A stretch of 64,000 nucleotides of DNA from Arenibacter sp. F20364 (GCF_023015905.1 NZ_JALKBD010000021.1:31075-95074), one strand, 5' to 3'. Shown: positions 17,571-26,995, counted from the first letter of the stretch. Notes: generated by a model from the letters alone, not told the origin. A program made the numbers and translations.

Positions 17571-18180
17571 TTCAAATCATCGAATTAACCCATTTTCAAA
17601 TTAAACTATTGCTACATTAATACATTAGCACATTATTCCATTTCAATATTACCAAATTAGCTTAACGTGAGTTGTCTATTAGAAAATTTACGTCAGTCAG
17701 AATGATTTTCGGTAGAAAATCGTATCGAAGACAAGTGGATTTTCGATCATAGCCTAATTTCGATACAATTTTTCTTCGTTTCACTATGCAAAACCACTCA
17801 ATTTGACGGCTTTTGATTTTTAAGTTTTTACATCGAACTCACGTTAGCTTATTGCCAAATGTTCAAATTACCTCATTGGTAAATTAGCCAATTGGCACAT
17901 TGCTACATTAATTAATTGTTACATTTTCAAATCACCAAATCACCAAATTAAACCACTGTTGCATTCTTTTGGATGTGGGCCACTTCTGCCTTTTTTACCA
18001 CTAGTCTCTAGATTGAAATGTTTCTGGATTGAAAAGTTTGTGCTTGGATGTGTTTCATATCATCAAATTCACCCATTGCCACATTATAACATTGGTACAT
18101 TGATTATTCCATTTTCAAATTTTCAAATTCACCAATTTCCAAATTAATCCATTGCTACATTAGTTCATTGTTACATTAAT
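17571..18180. repeat. Degenerate intergenic array built from short A/T phrases
   Basis: The 668-base gap between convergent genes is largely made of recurring phrases: ATTTTCAAAT, CACCAAATT, CCATTGCTACATTA and close variants, each seen several times in irregular order, interrupted by a 180-bp MITE and by a unique stretch at about 17965-18055. The phrases look like a decayed tandem repeat that expanded by slippage. No gene is supported here. Confidence 0.7.
17665..17844. mobile_element. 180-bp MITE-like element with 9-bp terminal inverted repeats and 7-bp target duplication
   Basis: The ends are ACGTGAGTT (17665-17673) and AACTCACGT (17836-17844), perfect 9-bp inverted repeats. They are flanked on both sides by TAGCTTA (17658-17664 and 17845-17851), a 7-bp target duplication. 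Inside are nested inverted repeats: CGTCA/TGACG (17691, 17804), GTATCGAA/TTCGATAC (17722-17729, 17759-17766), and a small hairpin GATTTTC-GGTA-GAAAATC. The whole element can therefore fold as a long interrupted cruciform. It has no coding capacity, so a transposase elsewhere must have moved it. The target is the degenerate A/T array. Confidence 0.85.
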
Positions 18181-18184
18181 AATA

Positions 18185-18976
18185 TCACCAACTCCCAGAC
18201 GAACCACCGCCACCAAAGCCGCCACCGCCGAAGCCTCCTCCGAAACCACCGCCGCTGCCAAAACCACCTCCCGTTGACCCTGATCTATAACCGCCCCTAC
18301 CCATATTGCTCAGCACAATAATGTCCCATAGGTCCATTCCCTTACGGTTTCCCCCCTTGCCACCGCCACCCCTTCTTCCCTTATTGGAAAGAATAATGAT
18401 AATTACAATGAAAATGATGAAGGGTAGCAGGGTCCGAAATGGAAATCCCGGCGTGTTGTCAAAACTTCTGTCCTCTTGGAATTCACCATTTAACACATCA
18501 AAAATGGCATCGGCACCTTTATTGAGTCCCTCGTAATACCTGTCCTGTTTGAATTCTGGGATAATTACGGTTTCTATAATGCGTTTAGAAAGGGCATCGG
18601 TCAAGAACGGTTCAATACCATAGCCTGTATTTATGGCAATTTTACGATCGTCTCTGGCCAATAGGATCAATATGCCATTGTCTTCTTTGGCCTGTCCTAT
18701 TCCCCAGGCGTGTCCCCAATTGGCGCCCAAATAGTTGATGTTTTCCCCTTCGGTAGAGGAGATAATGGCCATGACGATCTGAGTGGAAGTACTGTCCGAA
18801 TAACGGATCAATTTTTGTTCCAAGGTATTCGTTTCTTGGGGAGTTAGAAGGTTTATATAATCATAAACGCTGGTCTGTTCCTCAAGTTGGGGTTTTTCAG
18901 GGATTTTAAATTGGGCAACAGTTATGGAGTAGCTGCATAGGACCAGAAATAAAAGACTACCCTTTAGATACTTCAT
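18185..18976 (-). CDS. TPM-domain membrane protein with glycine-rich tail
   Basis: 263 residues. A signal peptide (about 1-21) precedes a TPM domain (about 28-165: TSVYDYINLLTPQE, EQKLIRYSDSTSTQIVMAII, LGANWGHAWGIGQ, NGILILLARDDRKIAINTGYGIEP, PEFKQDRYYEGL). One membrane helix (about 182-200) is followed by a basic glycine-rich segment, and the tail (about 228-263) is almost entirely Gly and Ser with Phe, ending GGSSGSW. TPM domains occur in YgcG-type bacterial proteins and in plant TLP18.3, where a phosphatase or photosystem-repair role is proposed. It is the last gene of the LemA-TPM-TPM set and overlaps the previous gene by 20 bases. Confidence 0.9.
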   Translation of the reverse strand: MKYLKGSLLFLVLCSYSITVAQFKIPEKPQLEEQTSVYDYINLLTPQETNTLEQKLIRYSDSTSTQIVMAIISSTEGENINYLGANWGHAWGIGQAKEDNGILILLARDDRKIAINTGYGIEPFLTDALSKRIIETVIIPEFKQDRYYEGLNKGADAIFDVLNGEFQEDRSFDNTPGFPFRTLLPFIIFIVIIIILSNKGRRGGGGKGGNRKGMDLWDIIVLSNMGRGGYRSGSTGGGFGSGGGFGGGFGGGGFGGGGSSGSW

Positions 18977-19394
18977 TGCTTAATTCGTTGGTGTTATTAT
19001 GTCGCCATGGGAAATGGGTTTCCAGCTCTTTGCCGGCCATGAGTATTCCTTCTATGATACCTTGCTTAAAATGTCCTATTTTAAAATGTTTTTCCAGAAT
19101 CGTTTTCGTGTTGTCCCAAAAATTATCGGGGACTACGCGGTTAATGCCCTTGTCTCCATAAATAACAAATTTCTTGTCATGTACGGCAATGTAGATCAAT
19201 ACCCCATTTTCTTCTTTGGTATTGTCCATTTTTAAATAGTGGAATACCTCTTGGGCACGTTCAAAGTGGGGTTTTTTGGACATAGGTTCAATATGGACCC
19301 TAATTTCCCCTGAAGTATTTTTTTCGGCCTCAACAATAGCATTGACTATTTCCAATTCCTCACTGGCCGTTAAAAAATCTTCTACTTTGGACAT
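18957..19394 (-). CDS. TPM-domain protein, cytoplasmic-type
   Basis: 145 residues, no signal peptide. It covers a TPM domain: FLTASEELEIVNAIVEAEKNTSGEIRVHIEP, KMDNTKEENGVLIYIAVHDKKFVIYGDKGI and GHFKQGIIEGILMAGKEL. It shares the NGV/ILIxxA...KxxIxG/NxGxxI core with the larger neighbour. It starts 6 bases after the LemA gene stop and overlaps the next gene by 20 bases, so translation is probably coupled. Its role is unknown; paired soluble and membrane TPM proteins next to LemA recur in Bacteroidota and suggest a joint membrane complex. Confidence 0.88.
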   Translation of the reverse strand: MSKVEDFLTASEELEIVNAIVEAEKNTSGEIRVHIEPMSKKPHFERAQEVFHYLKMDNTKEENGVLIYIAVHDKKFVIYGDKGINRVVPDNFWDNTKTILEKHFKIGHFKQGIIEGILMAGKELETHFPWRHNNTNELSNEVSKG

Positions 19395-19400
19395 ACTGTA

Positions 19401-20000
19401 TTAATTAAATTCGAAATTCACATCAGGAGCCTGCTCTGCACCGGCTTCCGATTTAAAGTAGGCCAACTCGTCAAAATTAAATAGGCCTGCCAATACAGTA
19501 TTGGGGAAGGTTTTAATATGATTGTTGTAGGGCAGAACGCTTTCATTAAAACGGTTCCGTTCTATGTTTATCCGGTTTTCCGTGCCTTCCAACTGGGACT
19601 GCAGTTCCAGGAAGTTTTGATTGGCCTTCAGGTCGGGATAGCGCTCCACGGTAACCAAAAGGCTTTTTAGTGCACCGCTAAGTCCCCCTTGTACCTCGTT
19701 GAATTGTGCAAGTTGCTCCGGTGTAATGTTAGTGGGGTCTATACTGACCGAGGTGGCTTTGGCCCTGGCCTCTATAACTGCCGTAAGGGTACCTTTTTCA
19801 AAGTCTGCAGCGCCCTGTACCGTCTTAACAAGATTGCCTATAAGGTCGTTTCTTCTTTGGTAGGCACTCTCTACATTGGCCCATGTCTGGGTAGAGGTTT
19901 CCTTAAGTTTAATAGCCGTATTGTTAAAGCCTACGGCCCATTGATATATGCCTATGCCCAAAACGGCAAGGATGATAACTGGAATTAACCATTTTTTCAT
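19401..20000 (-). CDS. LemA family protein
   Basis: 199 residues with an N-terminal membrane anchor (about 5-24) and a long helical domain. Family motifs are visible: NTAIKLKETSTQTWANVESAYQRRNDLIGNLVKTVQGAADFE, ARAKAT, GGLSGALKSLLVTVERYPDLKANQNFLELQSQLEGTENRI and NEAVLPYNN-like NESVLPYNNHI. The C-terminus (YFKSEAGAEQAPDVNFEF) is typical. LemA proteins are membrane-tethered helical-bundle proteins of unclear function, with the bulk outside the cytoplasm. First gene of the three-gene set with the two TPM genes; the MerR gene lies 21 bases upstream on the same strand. Confidence 0.95.
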   Translation of the reverse strand: MKKWLIPVIILAVLGIGIYQWAVGFNNTAIKLKETSTQTWANVESAYQRRNDLIGNLVKTVQGAADFEKGTLTAVIEARAKATSVSIDPTNITPEQLAQFNEVQGGLSGALKSLLVTVERYPDLKANQNFLELQSQLEGTENRINIERNRFNESVLPYNNHIKTFPNTVLAGLFNFDELAYFKSEAGAEQAPDVNFEFN

Positions 20001-20020
20001 TGCAGTGTATTTAGTGTTAT

Positions 20021-20350
20021 TTATAGTTGATTTTTTATCTTGATCAGTTCCGCCTTGACCTTTTCCAATTTTTGGATCACATCAAAGGTGGACAAGGTTT
20101 TTAACCTATCTTCCTTTAAATGGGTTTTGGCCCCTTCTAGGGTAAAACCACGTTCTTTGACCAAATGGTAGATCAGCTGAAGGTTTTTAATGTCCTGGGG
20201 CGTGAATTTTCTGTTGCCCTTAGCATTTTTTTTAGGTTTAAGGACATCGAACTCCTTCTCCCAAAAACGGATGAGGGAGGTGTTCACATCAAAGGCATCG
20301 GCCACTTCACCAATACCATAATAGCGTTTTTCCGGAAGATCTATGTGCAT
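20021..20350 (-). CDS. MerR-family transcriptional regulator
   Basis: 109 residues, essentially one winged HTH and a short coiled coil. The MerR signature is YGIGEVADAFDVNTSLIRFWEKEFDVLKPKKNAKGNRKFTPQDIKNL, with the wing at NRKFT. The C-terminal helix (about 80-109, rich in Lys, Leu, Ile) would dimerise. No effector domain is present. It starts directly at the M23 peptidase stop codon (shared base 20350), so the two are translationally coupled, and the LemA set follows on the same strand. Its targets are not visible. This small form is conserved next to M23 peptidase genes in flavobacteria as far as I recall. Confidence 0.9.
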   Translation of the reverse strand: MHIDLPEKRYYGIGEVADAFDVNTSLIRFWEKEFDVLKPKKNAKGNRKFTPQDIKNLQLIYHLVKERGFTLEGAKTHLKEDRLKTLSTFDVIQKLEKVKAELIKIKNQL

Positions 20351-21327
20351 TAATCCAGGGATTGGTTTTCTTGGGTTGCGTATTTCAACATATTTTCGAA
20401 TTCTTCCGCCGTTAAACTGCCGTAATAGAAGTTGATCGGGTTAATGCGTTCGTCATCTTTCCACACCTCATAATGTAGATGTGGGGCCTCTGATCTTCCA
20501 GTGTTTCCCACAAAACCGATGAGGTCGCCCCTTTTTACTTTTTGGCGGGCTTTGACGTTGTACTGACTTAAATGACCGTAAAGGCTCATGTATCCATAAC
20601 CGTGATCTATTCTTATGTGTTTCCCGTAGCCCGAGGCATTGTTGTCTGCCCGGGTAACAGTTCCGTCGCCCGAGGCATAAATAGGAGTGCCTTTAGGGGA
20701 AGTGAAATCCATTCCCCAGTGCATTTTCCTAGCCTTGGTGAAGGGATCGGATCGCCAACCGTAACCAGATGCCATACGCGTAAGATCTTCGTTTTTTATA
20801 GGTTGTATGGCAGGAATTGCCGCCAATAACTTTTCTTTTTCCTCTGCCAGTTTGGTAATTTCGTCCAAGGATTTGGATTGTATCACCATTTGTTTTTGAA
20901 TGATATCCAACCTTTTGGTAGTGGAAATGATCATATCGGAATTGTTGAAGCCTTCAAGGGATTTGTACCTGTTTACACCTCCAAATCCAGCTCTTCTCTG
21001 TTCTTCAGGTATGGGGTTGGCCTCGAAATACAATCTGTAGATATTGTTGTCCCTATCCTCAATATTGGCCAGTACATTTTCTATCTGCTCCATTTTTTTG
21101 CCCAACAATTCGAATTGAAGTTCATAATTTTTGACCTCCCTGGCCAAGGAAAGTTCGCGTGGGGTGTTTACCAAATTGGTGTTTAAAAGCAATATTAGGC
21201 CTAAAAATCCAAATAGAAAGGAGCCCAGAAAAAATAGAGCAATATTTCTAAATCTTCTGGATTTTTTGGGTTCTATCTTGCGGTAAGATAGGGTGTCCGG
21301 GTCGTAATAATATTTTACCTTAGACAT
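20350..21327 (-). CDS. M23-family peptidoglycan endopeptidase, membrane-anchored
   Basis: 325 residues. A short cytoplasmic N-terminus (SKVKYYYDPDTLSYRKI) leads to one membrane helix (about 28-49), a coiled-coil stretch (about 58-110) and a C-terminal LytM/M23 domain (about 185-305). Zinc-ligand motifs are HWGMD (with the preceding ASGYGWR) and HLHYEVW; YMSLYGHLS lies between. It would cut peptide cross-links in the periplasm. The layout resembles divisome-linked M23 proteins that have an N-terminal helix and coiled coil. Head gene of a leftward transcript with merR and possibly the LemA set; divergent from alaS. Confidence 0.94.
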   Translation of the reverse strand: MSKVKYYYDPDTLSYRKIEPKKSRRFRNIALFFLGSFLFGFLGLILLLNTNLVNTPRELSLAREVKNYELQFELLGKKMEQIENVLANIEDRDNNIYRLYFEANPIPEEQRRAGFGGVNRYKSLEGFNNSDMIISTTKRLDIIQKQMVIQSKSLDEITKLAEEKEKLLAAIPAIQPIKNEDLTRMASGYGWRSDPFTKARKMHWGMDFTSPKGTPIYASGDGTVTRADNNASGYGKHIRIDHGYGYMSLYGHLSQYNVKARQKVKRGDLIGFVGNTGRSEAPHLHYEVWKDDERINPINFYYGSLTAEEFENMLKYATQENQSLD

Positions 21328-21342
21328 GTATCTAATTTATCC

Positions 21343-21350
21343 TATTTTTG
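21343..21350 (+). promoter_or_regulatory. Promoter -7 element upstream of alaS
   Basis: TATTTTTG fits TANNTTTG. It lies 82 bases before the alaS start, in the divergent gap with the M23 gene. The -33 region is weak. Confidence 0.5.
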
Positions 21351-21431
21351 TGGTCGTGTTTATAGATAACTTGCAAATTTGCAAAATGTTTTCTAACAAC
21401 CGTTAAATATATAAAAAGCTTACCAATTTAC

Positions 21432-24044
21432 ATGAAATCCCAAGAGATTAGAGCCAAGTTTTTAGAATTTTTTAAGGAAAAATCCCATAAAATAGTTCCG
21501 TCGGCACCTATGGTGATCAAAGATGATCCAACTTTAATGTTTACCAATGCCGGCATGAATCAGTTTAAGGAATTTTTCCTCGGAAATTCCGTACCAAAGT
21601 ACACCCGTGTGACCGATACCCAAAAGTGCCTTAGGGTAAGTGGAAAGCATAACGACTTGGAAGAGGTAGGGAAAGATACCTATCACCACACAATGTTCGA
21701 AATGTTGGGGAACTGGAGTTTTGGAGACTACTTTAAGGCCGAGGCCATTGCTTGGGCATGGGAGTTTCTGACCGAGGTATGTAAAATTGATAAGGATAGC
21801 CTGTACGTAACCGTTTTTGAGGGCAGCCAGGATGCGGACCAGCTGGGGCAGGATACTGAGGCTCTGGAGCTATGGAGTAACATAGTGGCCAAGGATAAAA
21901 TTCTTTTTGGGAATAAAAAGGATAATTTTTGGGAGATGGGAGATCAAGGACCATGTGGACCATGTTCGGAAATTCATGTGGATATTCGTTCCGCGGACGA
22001 GAAGGCCAAAGTATCCGGTGCTTCGCTAGTGAATAAAGATCACCCCCAGGTAGTGGAGATATGGAACCTGGTTTTTATGCAGTACAATAGGAAGGCCAAC
22101 GGGCAATTGGAATCCTTGCCGTCCAAACATGTGGATACAGGGATGGGATTTGAGCGGCTATGTATGGTGATGCAAGGAATGCAATCCAATTATGATACCG
22201 ATGTATTTACACCTATAATTCGTGAGATAGAAACCATTACCAATTCCAAATATGGCAAGGACGAGGATATAAACATTGCCATTAGGGTAATTGCCGATCA
22301 TATTAGGGCGGTTTCCTTTTCCATTGCGGACGGGCAATTGCCCAGTAACACTGGGGCAGGTTATGTAATCCGTAGGATTTTAAGAAGGGCCATACGTTAC
22401 GGATTTACCTTTTTGAACACCAAGGAGCCATTTATGTTCCAATTGGTAAAGGTGCTATCGGATACCATGGGAAAAGCCTTTCCGGAACTTAAGGACCAAC
22501 GTCAGTTAATAGAAAATGTGGTCAAGGAAGAGGAACATTCCTTTTTAAAGACTTTGGACCAGGGGTTATTGTTGTTGGATAATATAGTTGACCAAAACAA
22601 GGGTAAAAGAATAGATGGTAGAAAAGCTTTTGAGCTATATGATACGTTCGGATTTCCTATCGATTTAACAGCGCTTATTTTAAGTGAAAGGGGTTATGAA
22701 CTGGATGAAAAGGGTTTCGATGCGGCTATGCAAGAACAAAAAGCTCGTTCACGGTCGGCATCCGAGGTGTCCAAAGAGGATTGGATTGTCCTTATTGAGG
22801 ACCCACAGCAGGAATTTGTGGGGTATGATAATTTGGAAATCTCTGTAAAAATTGTAAAATACAGAAAAGTGACTTCCAAGAAGGAAGGAGAGCAATATCA
22901 GATCGTATTCAACCTTACCCCGTTTTATCCGGAAGGAGGAGGGCAGGTAGGGGACAAGGGATATTTGGAAGCCCCCAATGGCGATGTGGTATATATACTG
23001 GATACCAAAAGGGAAAATAACGAAATCGTACATTTTGCAAAAAACCTACCCAAGGATACGGCGGATAAATTCAAGGCGGTGGTAGATGCAAGACAGCGAA
23101 AAAGAACCGAATGCAACCATACAGCTACCCATCTGTTACACCAGGCCCTACGTGAGATTTTGGGGCCGCATGTGGAACAAAAGGGTTCGGCCGTTCATTC
23201 CAAATACCTGCGCTTCGATTTTTCCCATTTTGCCAAACTTACCGCAGATGAACTTAGGGAGGTAGAAAGCTTTGTAAATGCGCGGATCAGTAATGGACTG
23301 CCCTTGGAAGAACAGCGAAATGTACCCATGGAAAAGGCTCTGGAGCAAGGGGCTATGGCCCTATTTGGTGAAAAATACGGCGATGCGGTCAGAACTATTC
23401 GCTTTGGGCAATCCATAGAACTTTGCGGGGGTACCCATGTGCAAAATACGGCCGATATCTGGCATTTTAGAATTAGGTCGGAAGGGGCAGTGGCCGCGGG
23501 AATACGCAGAATAGAGGCCATAACTTCCGATGCGGTCAAGGATTTCTATTCCGAAAGCAATAATACCCTGTTGGAGATCAAGGAACTACTAAACAATTCC
23601 CAGGAGCCGGTAAAGGCCTTAACGGCATTGCAGGAGGAAAATATGAGGTTGAAAAAAGAGGTGGAAAACCTTTTGAAGGACAAGGCCAAAAATTTGAAGG
23701 GCGAGTTACTGAACGAACTTACCGAAGTAAACGGAATCCAATTCTTGGCCAAAAAGGTAGATTTGGACGCAGCCGGAATCAAGGATATCTCCTTTGAATT
23801 GGGGCAGAACAGGAAGGATCTATTTTTGTTGTTCGCTGCTGAAAACGACGGGAAAGCACTTTTGTCCTGTTATATTTCCAAGGAAATGGTGGAGCAGAGG
23901 AAGTTGAATGCCGGTGCCATTGTACGTGAACTTGGGAAGTATATCCAAGGAGGTGGGGGCGGACAGCCATTTTTCGCTACTGCAGGCGGTAAGAATCCGG
24001 CTGGAATTCCAGAGGCTTTGGAAAAGGCGAAGAGTTATATATAA
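21432..24044 (+). CDS. alaS: Alanine--tRNA ligase
   Basis: 870 residues, full length. The class II catalytic domain (about 1-240) carries [35 protein letters not shown] motif 2 (read as [18 protein letters not shown]) and GMGFERL (motif 3). The editing domain has [11 protein letters not shown] and, further on, CGGTHV, which supply the metal-binding His and Cys residues. The C-terminal C-Ala domain closes with the Gly-rich [17 protein letters not shown]. It charges tRNA-Ala and clears mischarged Ser and Gly. Head of a plus-strand run with the GSCFA and DUF4230 genes (98 and 3 bases apart). Confidence 0.98.
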   Translation: MKSQEIRAKFLEFFKEKSHKIVPSAPMVIKDDPTLMFTNAGMNQFKEFFLGNSVPKYTRVTDTQKCLRVSGKHNDLEEVGKDTYHHTMFEMLGNWSFGDYFKAEAIAWAWEFLTEVCKIDKDSLYVTVFEGSQDADQLGQDTEALELWSNIVAKDKILFGNKKDNFWEMGDQGPCGPCSEIHVDIRSADEKAKVSGASLVNKDHPQVVEIWNLVFMQYNRKANGQLESLPSKHVDTGMGFERLCMVMQGMQSNYDTDVFTPIIREIETITNSKYGKDEDINIAIRVIADHIRAVSFSIADGQLPSNTGAGYVIRRILRRAIRYGFTFLNTKEPFMFQLVKVLSDTMGKAFPELKDQRQLIENVVKEEEHSFLKTLDQGLLLLDNIVDQNKGKRIDGRKAFELYDTFGFPIDLTALILSERGYELDEKGFDAAMQEQKARSRSASEVSKEDWIVLIEDPQQEFVGYDNLEISVKIVKYRKVTSKKEGEQYQIVFNLTPFYPEGGGQVGDKGYLEAPNGDVVYILDTKRENNEIVHFAKNLPKDTADKFKAVVDARQRKRTECNHTATHLLHQALREILGPHVEQKGSAVHSKYLRFDFSHFAKLTADELREVESFVNARISNGLPLEEQRNVPMEKALEQGAMALFGEKYGDAVRTIRFGQSIELCGGTHVQNTADIWHFRIRSEGAVAAGIRRIEAITSDAVKDFYSESNNTLLEIKELLNNSQEPVKALTALQEENMRLKKEVENLLKDKAKNLKGELLNELTEVNGIQFLAKKVDLDAAGIKDISFELGQNRKDLFLLFAAENDGKALLSCYISKEMVEQRKLNAGAIVRELGKYIQGGGGGQPFFATAGGKNPAGIPEALEKAKSYI

Positions 24045-24141
24045 GACTTGGTGTGAAGAAAGGATAAACCTTAATGTCCGTTCGAGATAACATGGCACAA
24101 TAATTATAAATTTTTTTAGCAATAGGCAAGCACTAATTTGC

Positions 24142-25086
24142 ATGAAATTACAAACCCAAATACCTCTGAAAAAAGCTGAAAGTCAGATTGATTACAGCAG
24201 TCGATTAGTAGTGTTGGGGTCTTGCTTTTCTGATAATATTGGAGACAAACTGGACTATCATAAATTCCAAACACTTCAAAATCCATTTGGAGTTTTGTTT
24301 CATCCTTTGGCTATTCAAAACTTAATTTCCAGGGCTATACAGCAGGAGCAATACACAGAGGAAGAGGTGTTTTTTCTAAATGAGCGCTGGCAGTGCTATG
24401 ATGCACATTCCGATTTGTCCTCTGTTACAAAAGAAGGGTTGCTCGCTAATTTAAACTCCGGGTTAATTGAAACGAAACTAGGGGTTACCAAGGCTTCCCA
24501 TATCTTTATTACTTTAGGGACCGCATGGGCCTATCAATTGAAAGAGAGTGGAAAAGAGGTCGCCAATTGCCATAAAGTGCCACAAATGGCCTTTGCCAAA
24601 CAACTACTCTCAATAGAAAAAATTGTTCAAGGTTTAGAGGGAATGGTACAGCAGATTCGATCTGTAAACATAAAGGCCAACATTATTTTTACGGTTTCCC
24701 CAGTGCGTCATTTGAAGGATGGTTTTATAGAAAATCAACGGAGTAAGGCGCATTTGATAACCGCTATCCACCAAATATTGGAAAAAGTTAGTGCCGTGTA
24801 TTTCCCTAGTTACGAACTGATGATGGATGAACTTCGGGATTATCGCTTTTACGGGGATGATCTGGTGCATCCCAATGATATGGCGATCGAATATTTGTGG
24901 GATAAGTTTAAAACGGTTTGGATTGATCAAGAGGCATTGCCGGTGATGGAAAAGGTGGCAGCAGTACAACGAGGACTAAAGCATAGGCCGTTTAACCCGG
25001 TATCGGAAAAGCATCGGGAATTCCTAAAGGCACTTGATCTAAAAATTGCGTACCTTCAAAAGAAGTATCCTTACATGAAATTTTAG
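24142..25086 (+). CDS. GSCFA domain-containing protein
   Basis: 314 residues. The motif that names the family is present as LVVLGSCFSDNIG near residue 28, followed by FQTLQNPFGVLFHP, FITLGTAWAYQL, VSPVRHLKDGF and, near the C-terminal part, DDLVHPNDMAIEYLW. The Ser of GSCF and the Asp/His of DDLVHPN match an SGNH-like hydrolase layout. No signal peptide, so it acts in the cytoplasm. The substrate is unknown. It lies between alaS and the DUF4230 gene, which starts 3 bases after its stop. Confidence 0.92.
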   Translation: MKLQTQIPLKKAESQIDYSSRLVVLGSCFSDNIGDKLDYHKFQTLQNPFGVLFHPLAIQNLISRAIQQEQYTEEEVFFLNERWQCYDAHSDLSSVTKEGLLANLNSGLIETKLGVTKASHIFITLGTAWAYQLKESGKEVANCHKVPQMAFAKQLLSIEKIVQGLEGMVQQIRSVNIKANIIFTVSPVRHLKDGFIENQRSKAHLITAIHQILEKVSAVYFPSYELMMDELRDYRFYGDDLVHPNDMAIEYLWDKFKTVWIDQEALPVMEKVAAVQRGLKHRPFNPVSEKHREFLKALDLKIAYLQKKYPYMKF

Positions 25087-25089
25087 TGC

Positions 25090-25701
25090 ATGAAGAAAAT
25101 ATTGATAGGGGTAATCCTTACGTTGGCCGTGGTTTTGATTTTTCGTTCCTGCTCTGAGGAGAAAGAAAAGAAGTCCATTTTGAAAGAAAATTCCATGCTC
25201 ATTCAGGAGCAGATAAATAATGTTTCCAAACTGATCGTTACCGAGGGGCATTTTGCCGAAGTTTATAATTATAAGGATTCCCAGCAATTATTTGGACCGT
25301 TGATTACTGCGGATAAGAAGGCATTGGTGGTGGTAAATGCGGAAGTGACCGTGGCCTATGATCTAAGTGTGATAAAATTTGAAATCGACGAGAAGAACAA
25401 AACCCTAAGGATAATAGATATCCCAGAGCCCGAAATAAAAATAAACCCCGATTTTGAATATTATGATGTCACTTCCGATTATTTAAACCAGTTCAATGCC
25501 GAGGATTACAACAAAATAAAGCGCAATGTAAACGCCTCCCTATTGAAAAAAATAGAGGCCTCCACTTTAAGATCCAATGCCAGTAACAGACTGGTGAGTG
25601 AACTTTCCAAATTCTTGGTGCTTACCAATTCTATGGGGTGGACACTGGCTTATGGTGATAACGAGATCGAAAACTTCGATGGCTTAAGGTTGCTGGATTA
25701 A
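25090..25701 (+). CDS. DUF4230 domain-containing membrane-anchored protein
   Basis: 203 residues. An N-terminal hydrophobic helix (about 2-18, ending FRSCSEE) anchors it; a Cys at about 18 could be lipidated. The mature domain shows the DUF4230 pattern: INNVSKLIVTEGHFAEVYNY, ALVVVNAEVTVAYDLSVIKFEID, LRIIDIPEPEIKINPDFEYYDV and a C-terminal RLVSELSKFLVLTNSMGW. Function is not known. It follows the GSCFA gene at 3 bases and is convergent with the CE15 gene. Confidence 0.9.
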   Translation: MKKILIGVILTLAVVLIFRSCSEEKEKKSILKENSMLIQEQINNVSKLIVTEGHFAEVYNYKDSQQLFGPLITADKKALVVVNAEVTVAYDLSVIKFEIDEKNKTLRIIDIPEPEIKINPDFEYYDVTSDYLNQFNAEDYNKIKRNVNASLLKKIEASTLRSNASNRLVSELSKFLVLTNSMGWTLAYGDNEIENFDGLRLLD

Positions 25702-25729
25702 ATAAATGCCGATTGGGCTAATTTCCACT

Positions 25730-26995
25730 TTATTTCACAAAAGCATTTGCCCATTTAATATAATTTTCCCAATCGTAATCGGTTACATCGTGCTTGCCGG
25801 TGCGAATGTGGTAGGAGACCGTATTATGGACGGGCTCGTTTATCTTGGGCATATCCGTGGTTTCTATTCCTTTTTTACCGTATAGGTTATATACAGAAGA
25901 GGCGTAGTGGGCGGAAAGGAATTCACCTCTTGGATCGGCCCATTGGTCTTCGGCTGCACTGGCTACATAAAGAGGTCTTGGTGCAATTAATGCCAAGAGT
26001 TGGTGCTGGTCTATAGCCAAGGCTTCTTCATTGTCGCTGTACTGATTAAAATTGTCGCAGAACCAATGTGGAAAACTTGTGTTGATACGGCCAACAGTTT
26101 CGCCAAATTTCCTCTTGGACAAGGCAGCACCCCCACATCCGGAATCATTGGAAATTACCCCGGCAAACCTTTGGTCCGTGGCTCCTGCCCAAAGTGATGT
26201 TTTGCCCAAGCGTGAATGACCAAAGGCAATCACCTTTGAAGCATCGATATCAGCATCCTTTTCAAAATAATCCAAAGCTCTTACCATACCCCAACTCCAA
26301 GCCGCAATACTTCCCCATTCATCTGGTTTGGGTTGTTCTTGGTTTCTGTCGTATAATAAACTGTGGACTCCGTCCGAGAAATCATTTTTGTCCGGATCTA
26401 CTTCGCCATAGTAAATGGTGGCTAGGCCGTAACCGGCTTCCAAGATTTTTTCCACTGCCCATCGATTCGTTCTTTTTCCCCTTGACTCTTCGGTCAAGGT
26501 GTTGTTTTCAATTTGGAATGATTCATTGTTATTGGCCCAGGCAGATGAAATCAATACGGCCTTGTCTTCCGTAATCGTATGGTTGCCATAAAAATTATAG
26601 CCCAAAAAAACGGGTGCTTTTGCTATATTCTTGGGCAGATAAAGCAAAATGGTATAGCTCAAGGTTTTGCCATTGTTCTTAAAAGTAAGTTCTACCTGCT
26701 TGCGCTTGGCTTTTCCGTTAAGAGCATTGTTATCCTGTTCCAAAATGTTATAGGAGTCTATTTTAAGGGTCTTGGGAATCTTGCCATAAACGCTGTTTTC
26801 AAAAAAATGAAGTAGCTCCGGCCGTCTTGTTTTTTCCCATTTTTTAACCGATTTGATCTTTTTTCCTTTAAATGTCGTCAGCGGATCTGGCACCTCAAAG
26901 GAAGGGACTTGGCTTTCATTATAATTGGTTTGTGATAGTAGAGGGGACATGGACAATATAAAAAAGGCACACACAAAACAAGTTAGAAGCTTCAT
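25730..26995 (-). CDS. CE15-type glucuronoyl esterase / alpha-beta hydrolase
   Basis: 421 residues with a signal peptide (about 1-21). The hydrolase domain shows LYLPKNIAKAPVFLGYNFYGNH (oxyanion region), GYGLATIYYGEVDPD, and the nucleophile elbow GHSRLGKTSLWAGATDQRF, where the Ser is flanked as in bacterial CE15 enzymes. Next come ISNDSGCGGAALSKR, the Trp-rich SFPHWFCDNFNQY, LIAPRPLYVASA and a late GKHDVTDYDW that supplies the catalytic His. CE15 enzymes cut the ester between lignin alcohols and glucuronoyl groups of xylan; marine members may act on other uronate esters. No other carbohydrate gene is adjacent. Convergent with the DUF4230 gene, 28 bases apart. Confidence 0.87.
   Translation of the reverse strand: MKLLTCFVCAFFILSMSPLLSQTNYNESQVPSFEVPDPLTTFKGKKIKSVKKWEKTRRPELLHFFENSVYGKIPKTLKIDSYNILEQDNNALNGKAKRKQVELTFKNNGKTLSYTILLYLPKNIAKAPVFLGYNFYGNHTITEDKAVLISSAWANNNESFQIENNTLTEESRGKRTNRWAVEKILEAGYGLATIYYGEVDPDKNDFSDGVHSLLYDRNQEQPKPDEWGSIAAWSWGMVRALDYFEKDADIDASKVIAFGHSRLGKTSLWAGATDQRFAGVISNDSGCGGAALSKRKFGETVGRINTSFPHWFCDNFNQYSDNEEALAIDQHQLLALIAPRPLYVASAAEDQWADPRGEFLSAHYASSVYNLYGKKGIETTDMPKINEPVHNTVSYHIRTGKHDVTDYDWENYIKWANAFVK

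Noticed and set aside
17659..18147. Possible CRISPR array in the repetitive A/T region
   Set aside because: The repeats are irregular, short and degenerate, with no constant repeat length or unique spacers, and no cas genes are nearby.
23195..23539. 114-residue minus-strand frame inside alaS
   Set aside because: It is a Ser-rich antisense shadow of the alaS editing domain.
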